Assembly (NCBI RefSeq): GCF_003094615.1
Contig: NZ_QDKO01000025.1
Coordinates: forward strand, 62,001-126,000
Source: Caulobacter radicis
Lineage (GTDB): Bacteria > Pseudomonadota > Alphaproteobacteria > Caulobacterales > Caulobacteraceae
Length of the DNA stretch: 64,000 bases
Direction: 5' to 3'
Part shown: positions 26,938 through 36,727 of the stretch, piece after piece
Position numbering within the stretch: the first letter of the stretch is position 1
Layout: every line of letters begins with the position of its first letter
Translations under genes and position numbers: made by a program
Notes under the pieces: model-generated
The model's input: the letters and a program-made list of their open reading frames with translations, nothing else
Databases searched by the model: none
Told to the model about the DNA's origin: nothing

Positions 26938-26946
26938 GCCTGTCGG

Positions 26947-26985
26947 CCAGGGGGGCTTCGGGGCGTTTCCCGCAGCCTCCCCTGG
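26947..26985. terminator. Bidirectional hairpin between csbD-like and reductase genes
   Basis: CCAGGGGGGCT pairs with AGCCTCCCCTGG around a 16-base loop, exactly filling the gap between the two convergent stops. Confidence 0.6.
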
Positions 26986-27903
26986 TCAGCGCAGGAACGG
27001 CGCCTGCTTGGCTAGATCGTTGCGCAGGGACGTGGCGGCGACGCCGGCCTCGCCCATGGCGTGGCTGATCTGGTCCAGGCCCAGCACGACGTCGCCGGCG
27101 GCGTACAGGCCGTCGATGCTCGTCCGTTGATGGGCGTCCACCCTGATGCAGCCGTCTTGCGTCACCGCCGCGCCCAGGCCGTGCGCCAGGTCGGAGTGAA
27201 CCTCCGATCCGAGCGCAGGATAGATCGCATCGAAGCGCAGGCGTCCCTTGGAGCAGGCCAGGCTGATGCTGTCGTCCTCCAGCGCGAAGTCTCCGGCCGG
27301 GCCGGCGATGCGCCTGACCTCGATCTCATCGAGACGCCGGCGCTGACTGTCGTCGAGGCCGTCATCGGCCTCCAGAGCGATAAGCGTGACGCTCGCCGTA
27401 TAGGCGCGCAGGAATTCGGCCTCGCCCGCCGCGCGGGCGCCAACGCCGATCACCGCCACCCGTTGGTCCGTCACTTCGTATCCGTCGCAGACCGGGCAGT
27501 AGCGCAGGCGGCCTTGCTCCAGCGCCCGCATGTGAAGCGTCTCGTCCATCGGGGGGCGAAGATTGGTCACCCCGGTCGCGAGCAATACGGCGCCAGCCCG
27601 AAGCTCGCTGGTCGAGCTGCGGACGACGAAGCCCTCGGGCGCGACGTCGAGTTCTTCGACCCGGCCCAGGATGATCCGTGCGCCATGGAGCTCAGCCTGC
27701 CGGCGCATACGCGCCAGCAGGTCCTTGCCCGATATGCCTTCGGGAAAGCCCGCATGGTTGCGGGTCAGCGCGATCAGGGCGGCGCGGCTGTGGCCGGCGT
27801 CGACGACCACCACCGACAGCCGGAAGCGCGCCAGATAGATCGCGGCGGTCAGGCCCGCAGGCCCGCCGCCGACGATCAGGCAGTCAATCCTCTCGTCGCT
27901 CAT
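26986..27903 (-). CDS. Thioredoxin-reductase-like FAD/NAD(P) oxidoreductase
   Basis: 305-residue flavoprotein with an FAD motif at the N-terminus (LIVGGGPAGLTAAIYLA), a redox-type CPVCDGYE segment at about 137, an NAD(P) motif (VAVIGVGARAAGEAEFL) and the C-terminal FAD contact GLYAAGDVV. The CxxC suggests dithiol/disulfide chemistry as in thioredoxin reductase, though the domain also occurs in reductases without thioredoxin partners. It lies 13 bases after the large catalase gene, in the same direction, so both probably serve peroxide defence on one transcript. Confidence 0.85.
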   Translation of the reverse strand: MSDERIDCLIVGGGPAGLTAAIYLARFRLSVVVVDAGHSRAALIALTRNHAGFPEGISGKDLLARMRRQAELHGARIILGRVEELDVAPEGFVVRSSTSELRAGAVLLATGVTNLRPPMDETLHMRALEQGRLRYCPVCDGYEVTDQRVAVIGVGARAAGEAEFLRAYTASVTLIALEADDGLDDSQRRRLDEIEVRRIAGPAGDFALEDDSISLACSKGRLRFDAIYPALGSEVHSDLAHGLGAAVTQDGCIRVDAHQRTSIDGLYAAGDVVLGLDQISHAMGEAGVAATSLRNDLAKQAPFLR

Positions 27904-27916
27904 GTGCGCCGATCGC

Positions 27917-30112
<2,196 letters not shown>

Positions 30113-30301
30113 GGGACGTCTTTCGGTTGTGAGCAGTTGGCTGCTTCAACGTCTCGGCCTCATCGAAGTTGCTGTCGCCAATCCGACATAAGAGATTGAA
30201 ATATTTATTTATTTCGTTGACGCCCCGGTTCGAACCTTCTTGGCTTCGAAGAGTTTGCAACCCGCCGCGCGCTTTCGCCGGACGTGAAGGAGCGGAACGC
30301 G

Positions 30302-31225
30302 ATGCGCATGGATCTGGTCGTGAGGCGACACGTGGCGGTGGCCGTGCCTGCGCAGAACGAGGCGGCCTGGATAGAGGTCTGCCTTGGACGTTTGCTGGCG
30401 ATGGAGCGCGACGAACGGATCGCCTCGCTCCGCATTGTGGTGCTGGCCAACAACTGCTCGGACGAAACCGCCGCGCTTGCCCGACGGATGGGCGCAGACG
30501 TCGAGGTCGTCGAGATGCGGTTGGCTTCGGACCAGGCGCATGCCGGCGGCGCCAGGCGAGCGGCGCTTGAGGCCGCCTCGGCCTTTCTCAGATCGCCCGA
30601 AGACCTGCTGGCGACCACCGACGCCGACACCCAGGTCGCCGGCGACTGGCTGTTACGGACGCTGGACCATGTCGACGCCGGCTACGACGCGGTGGCGGGG
30701 CTGGCGCGGCTGAAGGGGACAGAGCTTCGCGGGCTGGATCGCGAGCATCGCGCGCGCCTGGCCCTGCTTCGCCGCTACTATGCCGCCCTCGACGCCTTGC
30801 GAGCGGGGCGGAGCGGCGAGGCTTGGCCGCACCATTCCTATGAAGGGGGCGCCAGCATGGCCCTGACCCTGGGCGTGTACGCCCGGATCGGCGGCGCGCC
30901 CGCCCCGCCGGTCGGGGAGGACAAGGCGCTGTTCGAAGCCGTGCGGGCCGCCGGCGGGAGGGTTCGCCATCCGATCGACGTCAAGGTCTTTACCTCCTGT
31001 CGCCTGGCCGGTCGCGCCGTTGGAGGAACTTCCGATACGCTGGACTTGTGGGGACGCCAGGCCATCGACGAACCCATTCACGAGGCGCCGCCGCTCAATG
31101 TCGCGCTCGGCCTGGCGACATGCGGACCGGCCCTGACCTTCGCGGATCTTCCGGCCGAGGTCGACAGGGCGCGCGCCCTCGTGCGGATCGGGCGCGAGCG
31201 GCTGATGCTGTCGAAGGCCGGCTAG
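30302..31225 (+). CDS. Family 2 glycosyltransferase
   Basis: 307 residues. GT-A fold: VAVAVPAQNEAAWIEVCL at the N-terminus, VVLANNCSDETAALA, and the metal-binding DxD as TTDADT near residue 110; YEGGASMALTLGVYARIGG and GEDKALFEAV are the acceptor-site region. It probably transfers an activated sugar to an unknown acceptor in the cytoplasm. ATG at 30302 has AAGGAG 9 bases upstream. It ends 4 bases into the convergent methyltransferase gene. Its neighbours (deacetylase, methyltransferase, acyl-CoA-dehydrogenase-like) suggest one pathway although it is on the opposite strand. Confidence 0.82.
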   Translation: MRMDLVVRRHVAVAVPAQNEAAWIEVCLGRLLAMERDERIASLRIVVLANNCSDETAALARRMGADVEVVEMRLASDQAHAGGARRAALEAASAFLRSPEDLLATTDADTQVAGDWLLRTLDHVDAGYDAVAGLARLKGTELRGLDREHRARLALLRRYYAALDALRAGRSGEAWPHHSYEGGASMALTLGVYARIGGAPAPPVGEDKALFEAVRAAGGRVRHPIDVKVFTSCRLAGRAVGGTSDTLDLWGRQAIDEPIHEAPPLNVALGLATCGPALTFADLPAEVDRARALVRIGRERLMLSKAG

Positions 31226-31803
31226 ATCCAGCGCCACAGGTCAAGGCGATAGGCGGCGTTGCGTTGCGCCGTCTCGACGCTGATGGCCTCGCCCAGGTGG
31301 GCTCGGAGGGTCTCGACGGCCTCATCGGCGGTCTTGGGATAGTCGGTCTCGCCCAGCCAGTGGACCAGCAGGATGCGGCCGCGCGGAATGCGCGCCGCGC
31401 CAAAGGCCTTGGCCGCCAGGGCCAGATCGGTGTCGTCCCAATAATAGGCGACCTCCGACAACACGATCAGGTCGAAGGCGCCGGCGACGTCATCTTGGGG
31501 AATCTGAAGCTGGGCGAACTGCACATTGGCCAGGTCCGTGCAGCGCCGACGGGCTTGCTTGAGCGCAGTCGCCGAGACGTCGAGCGCCAGCAGGTGGTCG
31601 CAGCGCGCGGCCAGCCGCCGGGTCAGGACGCCGATCGAGCAGCCGACCTCCAGGCCCCGCGTGGCTTGCTCGCCGCCAAGGGCGGCGAGGGTGGCTTCAT
31701 ACTTCTCGCGCTCGTAATCGCTGGTTTCGAAACCCCATGGGTCGGGATTGGCCGCGTAGAGGCCCTCGAAATAGCCGGGCTCGAGCGAGCGGGTCTTCCT
31801 CAA
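31222..31803 (-). CDS. NodS-like SAM-dependent methyltransferase
   Basis: 193 residues. The SAM-binding motif I is GLEVGCSIGVLTRRLA, with LLALDVSATAL as motif II and FDLIVLSEVAYYWDD as the post-II region; this set, with the N-terminal YFEGLYAANPDPWGF, is characteristic of the NodS-like methyltransferase family. NodS itself N-methylates the deacetylated end of Nod factors. The TTG start at 31803 overlaps the deacetylase stop (TTGA), so synthesis is coupled. In some bacteria, to my knowledge, the deacetylase and this domain occur fused, which supports a joint product. Confidence 0.8.
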   Translation of the reverse strand: MRKTRSLEPGYFEGLYAANPDPWGFETSDYEREKYEATLAALGGEQATRGLEVGCSIGVLTRRLAARCDHLLALDVSATALKQARRRCTDLANVQFAQLQIPQDDVAGAFDLIVLSEVAYYWDDTDLALAAKAFGAARIPRGRILLVHWLGETDYPKTADEAVETLRAHLGEAISVETAQRNAAYRLDLWRWI

Positions 31804-32576
31804 CGGCGGCACTCCAGAAAGATCTCGACCGGCCGCTCGGTCAGGGCCGCCAGTTGGGGCGACACCCTGAAACTCTCGGCGGCGTCCTGGATCAGCGGCG
31901 TCATCTGGGTTTCGTGGCAGGCCAGGGCCCGTCGACGCCGAGCGATCTCGTCGCCGCACATCAGGCCCCAGACGCCTTTGGCCCCGTGGCGGTGAGCCAG
32001 GTCCGGATCGGCCCAACCCCAGACCAGGTACTCCATCTTCACCGGCTCGCGGGTGTCGATCGAGGCGATGTAGTCCGAAGCCAGAAGATTGGCTGCGACA
32101 TGGTCGCAATGCTGTTCATGACGCCACGGCGCCCAGACGCTCCACGGCTTGAAGCGGTCGGACCATTCGCGCAGGTCGCGCAGCGTGTCGGCATAGGCGG
32201 CCTGATCGCGGGGGAGGGGCGCACCGTCCGGCCAGCCCACGAAGTGAACGTCGTCGGGCGGAACGCCAAGAATGTCGAGGGCCGCCAGGGCTTCTTGCCG
32301 CCGGGCGCGAGCCAGCCGCCTCGGCGGCCAGGTGGCCGAGCCCTTATGCGACCCCTCGCCGTCGGTGAGGTAGACCACGCGAGGTTTCAGGCCCAGCTTG
32401 CTCGCACGGGCGATCAGGCCGCCGCAGCCAAGCGTCTCGTCGTCGGGATGCGGCGCCAGGATCAGGAACGGCGACAGGCCGTCCAGCACCTTGGCCTCAA
32501 GATTGAAGGCCTGGTTGACCAGGGCGGCCCAGGCCGGTTCGCCAAGCGCCGTCACCACAGGGGATCGTCCGCCCAT
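31800..32576 (-). CDS. PIG-L/LmbE-family deacetylase
   Basis: About 258 residues. The zinc motif is APHPDDETLGCGG (His-Pro-Asp-Asp), and the later HEQHCDHVAA supplies the third ligand and catalytic region. The family removes N-acetyl groups from GlcNAc-type sugars. The frame opens at ATG 32576, 25 bases inside the upstream gene; a GTG at 32555 making a GTGA overlap is an equally good start. The tight overlaps on both sides argue for a single transcript with the dehydrogenase-like and methyltransferase genes. Confidence 0.85.
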   Translation of the reverse strand: MGGRSPVVTALGEPAWAALVNQAFNLEAKVLDGLSPFLILAPHPDDETLGCGGLIARASKLGLKPRVVYLTDGEGSHKGSATWPPRRLARARRQEALAALDILGVPPDDVHFVGWPDGAPLPRDQAAYADTLRDLREWSDRFKPWSVWAPWRHEQHCDHVAANLLASDYIASIDTREPVKMEYLVWGWADPDLAHRHGAKGVWGLMCGDEIARRRRALACHETQMTPLIQDAAESFRVSPQLAALTERPVEIFLECRR

Positions 32577-33664
32577 GCGTCCTGCGCCAGGAAAGCCGCC
32601 GCCGCGCGGTCCAGCGCCTGGTCCGGAACCGGTTGGCGCAGATAGAGCGCCAGATCGCGGCAGGCCTGGTCCAGGGGGTTGTCAACGAAGAAGGCTCGCG
32701 TTCCGACGCTGCGCGCAGCCGCTTCCATAACGGCAAGGCCGGCCTCCTCGACGACGCCTCGGGTCATCAGGACGAAGCTGATCGTTTCGGGTCCCGCGTT
32801 CGGGGCCTCGGCCCGATCGGCCGCCTCGCGCACCCACAGATAGGCCGATCGGGCGGCCGCCAGGGCCTTGCCGAAGCGGGCGCGGTGAATAGGGTCCTGG
32901 CCGGCAGGCGAGGCCGCCAGGTGATCGCGCAGCAGGGTCAGCACGTGTTCCACCCCGCCAAGCTGCACCGCCGTAAAGCGCCATGCGCCGGCCGAGAAGC
33001 GCGGCTCGCATTCGTAATCGCCTGGCGCGCCCAGTCGCGTCGCCGCATTCACGGGCAGGCCGGTGAGGTCGTAAGTCCCGCTGACCGTCGCCCTCATGCC
33101 CCGCACCCGCCAGGCCGATGGATCGGCGCGGGCCGGATCTGAGGCGTGCGCCAGAACCATCTGCTTGCCCTCCGACGTGGCGGCGGTCACCACGGCGATG
33201 TCTATGTGACCCGCGCCTGTGGCGTAGGACTTGGCGCCTCGAAGTCCGCCTTGGGCGATCGTCACGCCAGGCGCAGGCTCGGTGTTCCAGACGCCCAGGA
33301 CCTTTCCCGCGGCCAGGTCTGCGTCCAGGGTCCGTCTCTGTTCGGCCGAGCCGTGCCAGGCGATCAGGCGGGCGCCGTTGACGTGGCCCTCGAAGATCCG
33401 GCCCAGGCTGAGGTTGGCCCGGCCGACAAGGCGCAGCGCCTCCATCAACTCGCGGGGGGAGGGCGTGTCGCCGGCCATCACCTCAAGGGCGCCGATCTGG
33501 GCCAGGAAATCGACGTCCTCGGCGGGGAAGGCGCTACGGGCGTCCAGGTCGGCGGCGCGGGACCGAATGACGGGAACGGCCTTGCGAAGGGCGGCCAGCA
33601 CCTTTGCGGCCGACAGCGGGGGCGATGACGTCGCGAGCGCGACCTGTGCGGACAAGTCAGGCAT
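32552..33664 (-). CDS. Acyl-CoA-dehydrogenase-like flavoprotein
   Basis: 370 residues with the overall acyl-CoA dehydrogenase layout: helical N-terminal domain (GALEVMAGDTPSPRELMEAL, GRANLSLGRIFEGHVNG), middle beta domain (VLGVWNTEPAPGVTIAQGG, GAKSYATGAGHIDIAVV), C-terminal helices (AFFVDNPLDQACRDLALYLR). I do not see the usual catalytic Glu context with confidence, so the substrate may not be a CoA ester. The ATG overlaps the end of the ferritin-like gene by 8 bases. It is the second gene of a tightly packed four-gene leftward unit. Confidence 0.78.
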   Translation of the reverse strand: MPDLSAQVALATSSPPLSAAKVLAALRKAVPVIRSRAADLDARSAFPAEDVDFLAQIGALEVMAGDTPSPRELMEALRLVGRANLSLGRIFEGHVNGARLIAWHGSAEQRRTLDADLAAGKVLGVWNTEPAPGVTIAQGGLRGAKSYATGAGHIDIAVVTAATSEGKQMVLAHASDPARADPSAWRVRGMRATVSGTYDLTGLPVNAATRLGAPGDYECEPRFSAGAWRFTAVQLGGVEHVLTLLRDHLAASPAGQDPIHRARFGKALAAARSAYLWVREAADRAEAPNAGPETISFVLMTRGVVEEAGLAVMEAAARSVGTRAFFVDNPLDQACRDLALYLRQPVPDQALDRAAAAFLAQDAWADDPLW

Positions 33665-34229
33665 CCTCGAGCATCGGCGTGCCTTCATGCGCGACCAAGA
33701 GGTCGTGCATGTCGTCGGCATGCTCTTCCTCGACGGCGAGGATGCCCTCCAGCATCACCCGCGTGGTCGGATCGTCGTCGCCGAAATAGCGGATCAGCTC
33801 GCGATAGTGCTCCACGGCGATCCGTTCGGCGATCAGGTTCTCCTTGATCATGTCGATCAGGTTCTCGCCCTCGACATATTGCGAGGCCGAACGGGTGGCC
33901 AGGCCTTCCGGACTGAAGTTCGGCGTGCCGCCCAACTGGGTGATGCGCTCGGCGACGGCCAGGGCGTGCGCGTGCTCTTCCTTGGCGTGCTCGGCGAATT
34001 CGGCCTTGGGGCCCTGGCTTGAGATGCCCGAGGCGATGATCGAGTGCAGGGTGTAGCGCAACACGCACACCAGTTCGGTGGCCAGCACGGTCTGCAGGAT
34101 CTCGATGGTCTTGTTGACGTCGCCGCCATAGGCGGGCGTCAGAGCGCCGTCCTCGAGGTGTTCCCGCGCCCTGGCGCGCAAGGTCTGCACGTCGCTGAGG
34201 AAGGGCTTGTCGGCGGCCTGGTCGTTCAT
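33657..34229 (-). CDS. Ferritin-like diiron protein (bacterioferritin/Dps-like)
   Basis: 190 residues forming a four-helix bundle with ferritin-type metal ligands: TELVCVLRYTLHSI, EFAEHAKEEHAHALAVAERI, ENLIAERIAVEHYRELIRYF, and EGILAVEEEHADDMHDLL. It would bind iron and oxidise it, protecting DNA or storing iron. MNDQ start at 34229 has AAGGGA upstream; an earlier in-frame ATG (34259) lacks one. It heads the leftward unit with the dehydrogenase-like, deacetylase and methyltransferase genes, which places that cluster in a stress setting. Confidence 0.85.
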   Translation of the reverse strand: MNDQAADKPFLSDVQTLRARAREHLEDGALTPAYGGDVNKTIEILQTVLATELVCVLRYTLHSIIASGISSQGPKAEFAEHAKEEHAHALAVAERITQLGGTPNFSPEGLATRSASQYVEGENLIDMIKENLIAERIAVEHYRELIRYFGDDDPTTRVMLEGILAVEEEHADDMHDLLVAHEGTPMLEDA

Positions 34230-34355
34230 GATGCGTCCCTTAATGGTCCGAGCATCCAACGCGCCGTGGCGACTGTTGATCCGGGAGGGAAGCTAACCTT
34301 GCGTTTCCGGTGGAATGTCGATTGCCCGACATAGCAAGTGTTTGGTTTGAAAGGG

Positions 34356-34380
34356 GGAACGCCAGGAGGACAGGGTGGTT
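34356..34380 (+). promoter_or_regulatory. EcfG-like promoter before the leader ORF and SDR gene
   Basis: GGAAC-N16-GGTT. The predicted start near 34387 lies 14 bases before the leader ORF ATG at 34401. Confidence 0.5.
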
Positions 34381-34400
34381 ATCTGAGCGGGAGATATCTC

Positions 34401-34490
34401 ATGAAAAACGAAACCGTCGCTTGCTGGCTGAAGGGCGGCGCGTCGCCCGCGCCTGCTCGCAAGCCTCCTCCGCGAATGGTCGCCAGATGA
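34401..34490 (+). CDS. Possible 29-residue leader peptide coupled to the SDR gene
   Basis: Starts ATG at 34401 with GGGAG 8 bases upstream and encodes MKNETVACWLKGG, then a Pro/Arg-rich end. Its TGA overlaps the SDR ATG as ATGA. The SDR gene has no good ribosome-binding site of its own, so translation could depend on this leader. It may instead be the true N-terminal region of the SDR displaced by a frameshift; the peptide does not look like an SDR start, which argues against that. Confidence 0.45.
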   Translation: MKNETVACWLKGGASPAPARKPPPRMVAR

Positions 34491-35278
34491 TCGATGACCT
34501 CAGGCCGCTGGCCGTCGTCACCGGCGCTGCTTCGGGCGTGGGATATGAACTGGCCCGTCTGGCTGCCGAGGACGGCTATGACCTCGTCATCGTCGCGGAC
34601 CTGTCCTCGATCGTCGAAGCCAAGGCTGGGCTCGACCAGTACGGAGGACGGGTCTATGCGCTGCAGGTCGACCTTTCGACGATTCAGGGCGTGGATGAAC
34701 TCGTCGAGCTGGTCGCCGATCGTCCTGTCGACGCTCTGATGATCAATGCTGACCGTGGTCTGGGCTACGGCTTTCTGGATCAGGACTGGAGCGAGGCGCG
34801 ACTGGTGATCGACGCCAACGTTATCGGCGCCGTCTATCTGATCCAGCATCTGGCCAGGGACATGCGCGAGCGCGACCGAGGCAGGATTCTGATCACGGGG
34901 TCCATCGCCGCCTTCATGCCGGGCTCGTTCCAGGCCGTCTATAATGGCAGCAAGGCTTTCCTCGACAGTTTCGCCTGGTCATTGCGCAACGAACTAAAGG
35001 ACACCAGCGTCACGGTGAGTTGCCTGATGCCAGGCCCGACGGATGCAGGCGTCTTCGCCGACGCCGACCCTCTGGACGCCGCGCGGCGACGACATTCCGG
35101 CAGGACCGATCCGGCGCACGTGGCCCTGGCGGGATATCGGGCCATGCAGAAGGGCGAGGGCGATGTGGTCGCCGGCTTCAAGACCAGGCTCCAGTCGGCC
35201 CTCGCCGAGGCGGCGAGGCTGGCCGCCCTGGATGATCAGCGTCTGAAGGCAATATTGCCGAGCTCCAGAAAGAACTAA
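34487..35278 (+). CDS. SDR-family oxidoreductase
   Basis: 263 residues. Cofactor motif VVTGAASGVGYELARLA; catalytic Ser in ILITGSIAAFMPG; YxxxK as YNGSK. The usual NNAG is replaced by INADRGLGYG, an unusual variant. The C-terminus has the AGYRAMQKGEGDVVAGFKTR stretch typical of a DltE/YqjQ-like subgroup. Start at 34487 is coupled to the 29-codon leader. Promoter and context suggest general-stress expression; substrate unknown. Confidence 0.87.
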   Translation: MIDDLRPLAVVTGAASGVGYELARLAAEDGYDLVIVADLSSIVEAKAGLDQYGGRVYALQVDLSTIQGVDELVELVADRPVDALMINADRGLGYGFLDQDWSEARLVIDANVIGAVYLIQHLARDMRERDRGRILITGSIAAFMPGSFQAVYNGSKAFLDSFAWSLRNELKDTSVTVSCLMPGPTDAGVFADADPLDAARRRHSGRTDPAHVALAGYRAMQKGEGDVVAGFKTRLQSALAEAARLAALDDQRLKAILPSSRKN

Positions 35279-35429
35279 ATATATCTTAGTGTCAAAATTG
35301 GCGTGTCAATTTTATTTCGATCTCTTTTGGTTTTCGGCATAGCTAATTATCTAGCTTCGGTATGAATTTATAATCGTGATGCAACCGTGTTTGGTCGGGA
35401 AGGCTTATCCCCTGACCTCTCGGAGATCC
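35279..35429. promoter_or_regulatory. AT-rich intergenic segment before the PepSY-like lipoprotein
   Basis: About 120 bases of unusually AT-rich sequence (for example TTTATTTCGATCTCTTTTGG and GAATTTATAATCGTG) in an otherwise GC-rich window. It probably contains the promoter of the next two genes; no GGAAC or TGATCC element is present. Such islands are typical targets of AT-binding nucleoid proteins. Confidence 0.4.
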
Positions 35430-35780
35430 ATGAACATGCTGAAAACCACGATTGGCGTCGCGCTCGCCGCGATGCTGCTGGCTGCTTGCGGCCAGAAGAG
35501 CGCCGACCATGAGAAGGTCGAGGGGCCGGCCGTTTCCGCGCCGGCTGCTCCGGGCAATGCCGCGGTCGACACCGCGCCGACGACCGGCGAGACCGGTCCG
35601 ACGCCGGGCGCCAGTTCCTACACCGCCGACCAGGCGCGGGCCGCCATTGAGAAGGCCGGCTACAGCGAGTTGGGTCCTCTGAATCAGAACGCCAACGGTC
35701 TTTGGCAGGGGAAAGCCACCAAGGACGGCCGCAAGGTCAATGTCTCCATCGACTACAAGGGCGCGATCACCGAGCTCTAG
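35430..35780 (+). CDS. Small lipoprotein with PepSY-like C-terminal domain
   Basis: 116 residues. Signal and lipobox at the N-terminus (GVALAAMLLAACGQ), a low-complexity Pro/Ala/Thr linker (about 30-62), then a compact domain: SSYTADQARAAIEKAGYSEL, GLWQGKATKDGRKVNVSIDY. This matches the PepSY-like pattern (helix with a terminal Gly, then strands with G..a...dG......d). Lipid-anchored in the periplasm; such domains bind or inhibit proteins, but the role is unknown. GGAG lies 5 bases before the ATG. Confidence 0.75.
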   Translation: MNMLKTTIGVALAAMLLAACGQKSADHEKVEGPAVSAPAAPGNAAVDTAPTTGETGPTPGASSYTADQARAAIEKAGYSELGPLNQNANGLWQGKATKDGRKVNVSIDYKGAITEL

Positions 35781-35831
35781 GCTCGGCCGCCCTTGCTCGC
35801 CTCAAATCACAATCTTTCTGGGAAGAACCAC

Positions 35832-36575
35832 ATGAGCAAGACCATCACCCGGCTGTTCGACAGCCACACCGACGCGCTCGCCGCGATTGCGGACCTCAAG
35901 GACTACGGCGTCGCCGAAGACCGTATCAGTCTGGTCTCCGACAACACCGACAACTGGCATGACGACGGGCGCAGGGCCGGCGGTCCGCTGGGAGATCACG
36001 ATGGCGACGGTGACAACGACGTCGCCGACGGCGCCGGCAAGGGGGCGGCCGCGGGCGGACTGGTCGGCGGCGGCGCGGGCCTGCTGGCCGGCCTCGGCAT
36101 GCTGGCCATTCCCGGCCTGGGACCCGTCGTCGCGGCCGGCTGGCTCGCGGCCACGGCGGTCGGAGCGGCCGTCGGCGCGGCGGCCGGCGGCGCCACGGGC
36201 GGCCTGCTCGGCGCTCTGAAGGAGGCCGGTCACAGCGATGACGAGGCCAACGTCTATTCCGAGGGCGTGCGGCGCGGCGGCGCCCTGGTCAGCGTCAGGG
36301 CGCAGGACGGCGAGATTGAAGCTGTCGAGCGGATTCTCGACGAAGGGCGAGGCGTGGACGCCGCGCGTCGCGGCGAGGCCTATCGCCAGGACGGCTGGAC
36401 GGGCTTTGATCCCTTGGCGGCTCCCTATAGCGCCGAGCAGATCGGTCGCGAGCGCGCCCTTTACGGCGAGGATCGCTCGTTCGCGACGCGCCGGGGCGAC
36501 GACCTGCTGATCGATGACGAGGTGGTCCGACCCGAGGATCGCGGCGTCGCCGATCCGGTCCGTCGCGAGTATTAG
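35832..36575 (+). CDS. General-stress-protein-17M-like membrane protein
   Basis: 247 residues. N-terminal domain SKTITRLFDSHTDALAAIAD with DLKDYGVAEDRISLVSDNT is the GSP17M/YflT-type ferredoxin-like fold. It is followed by an Asp/Gly-rich loop (residues about 45-68), a long glycine-zipper hydrophobic region (GKGAAAGGLVGGGAGLLAGL and AVGAAVGAAAGGATGGLLG), and a repeat of the first domain's last strand (RRGGALVSVRAQDGEIEAVE). The C-terminus is acidic. Probably inserts in or perforates the membrane under stress; mechanism unknown. It lies 51 bases after the lipoprotein gene and is followed by a good terminator. Confidence 0.8.
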   Translation: MSKTITRLFDSHTDALAAIADLKDYGVAEDRISLVSDNTDNWHDDGRRAGGPLGDHDGDGDNDVADGAGKGAAAGGLVGGGAGLLAGLGMLAIPGLGPVVAAGWLAATAVGAAVGAAAGGATGGLLGALKEAGHSDDEANVYSEGVRRGGALVSVRAQDGEIEAVERILDEGRGVDAARRGEAYRQDGWTGFDPLAAPYSAEQIGRERALYGEDRSFATRRGDDLLIDDEVVRPEDRGVADPVRREY

Positions 36576-36582
36576 AAGCTAT

Positions 36583-36622
36583 CGCCCCGACCTCGGCATG
36601 CCCGGTGGTCGGGGCGCCTTTT
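36583..36622 (+). terminator. Rho-independent terminator after the GSP17M-like gene
   Basis: CGCCCCGACC stem with its complement GGTCGGGGCG, a 14-base loop, then CCTTTT. Confidence 0.8.
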
Positions 36623-36727
36623 CCGTTTTCGCCGAAAGACGTGATCGAGCGTGATGGCGCCTTTGCTGCGTTGCAGCATTTGAACTGGGCGGCGGCTTTT
36701 CCGCCTCGCTGTTTTCAGGACATCACC

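Noticed and set aside
34281..34310. TGATCC at about 34281 as another sigma-E promoter
   Set aside because: No TAT-like -10 at 18 bases; GCGTTT is there instead.
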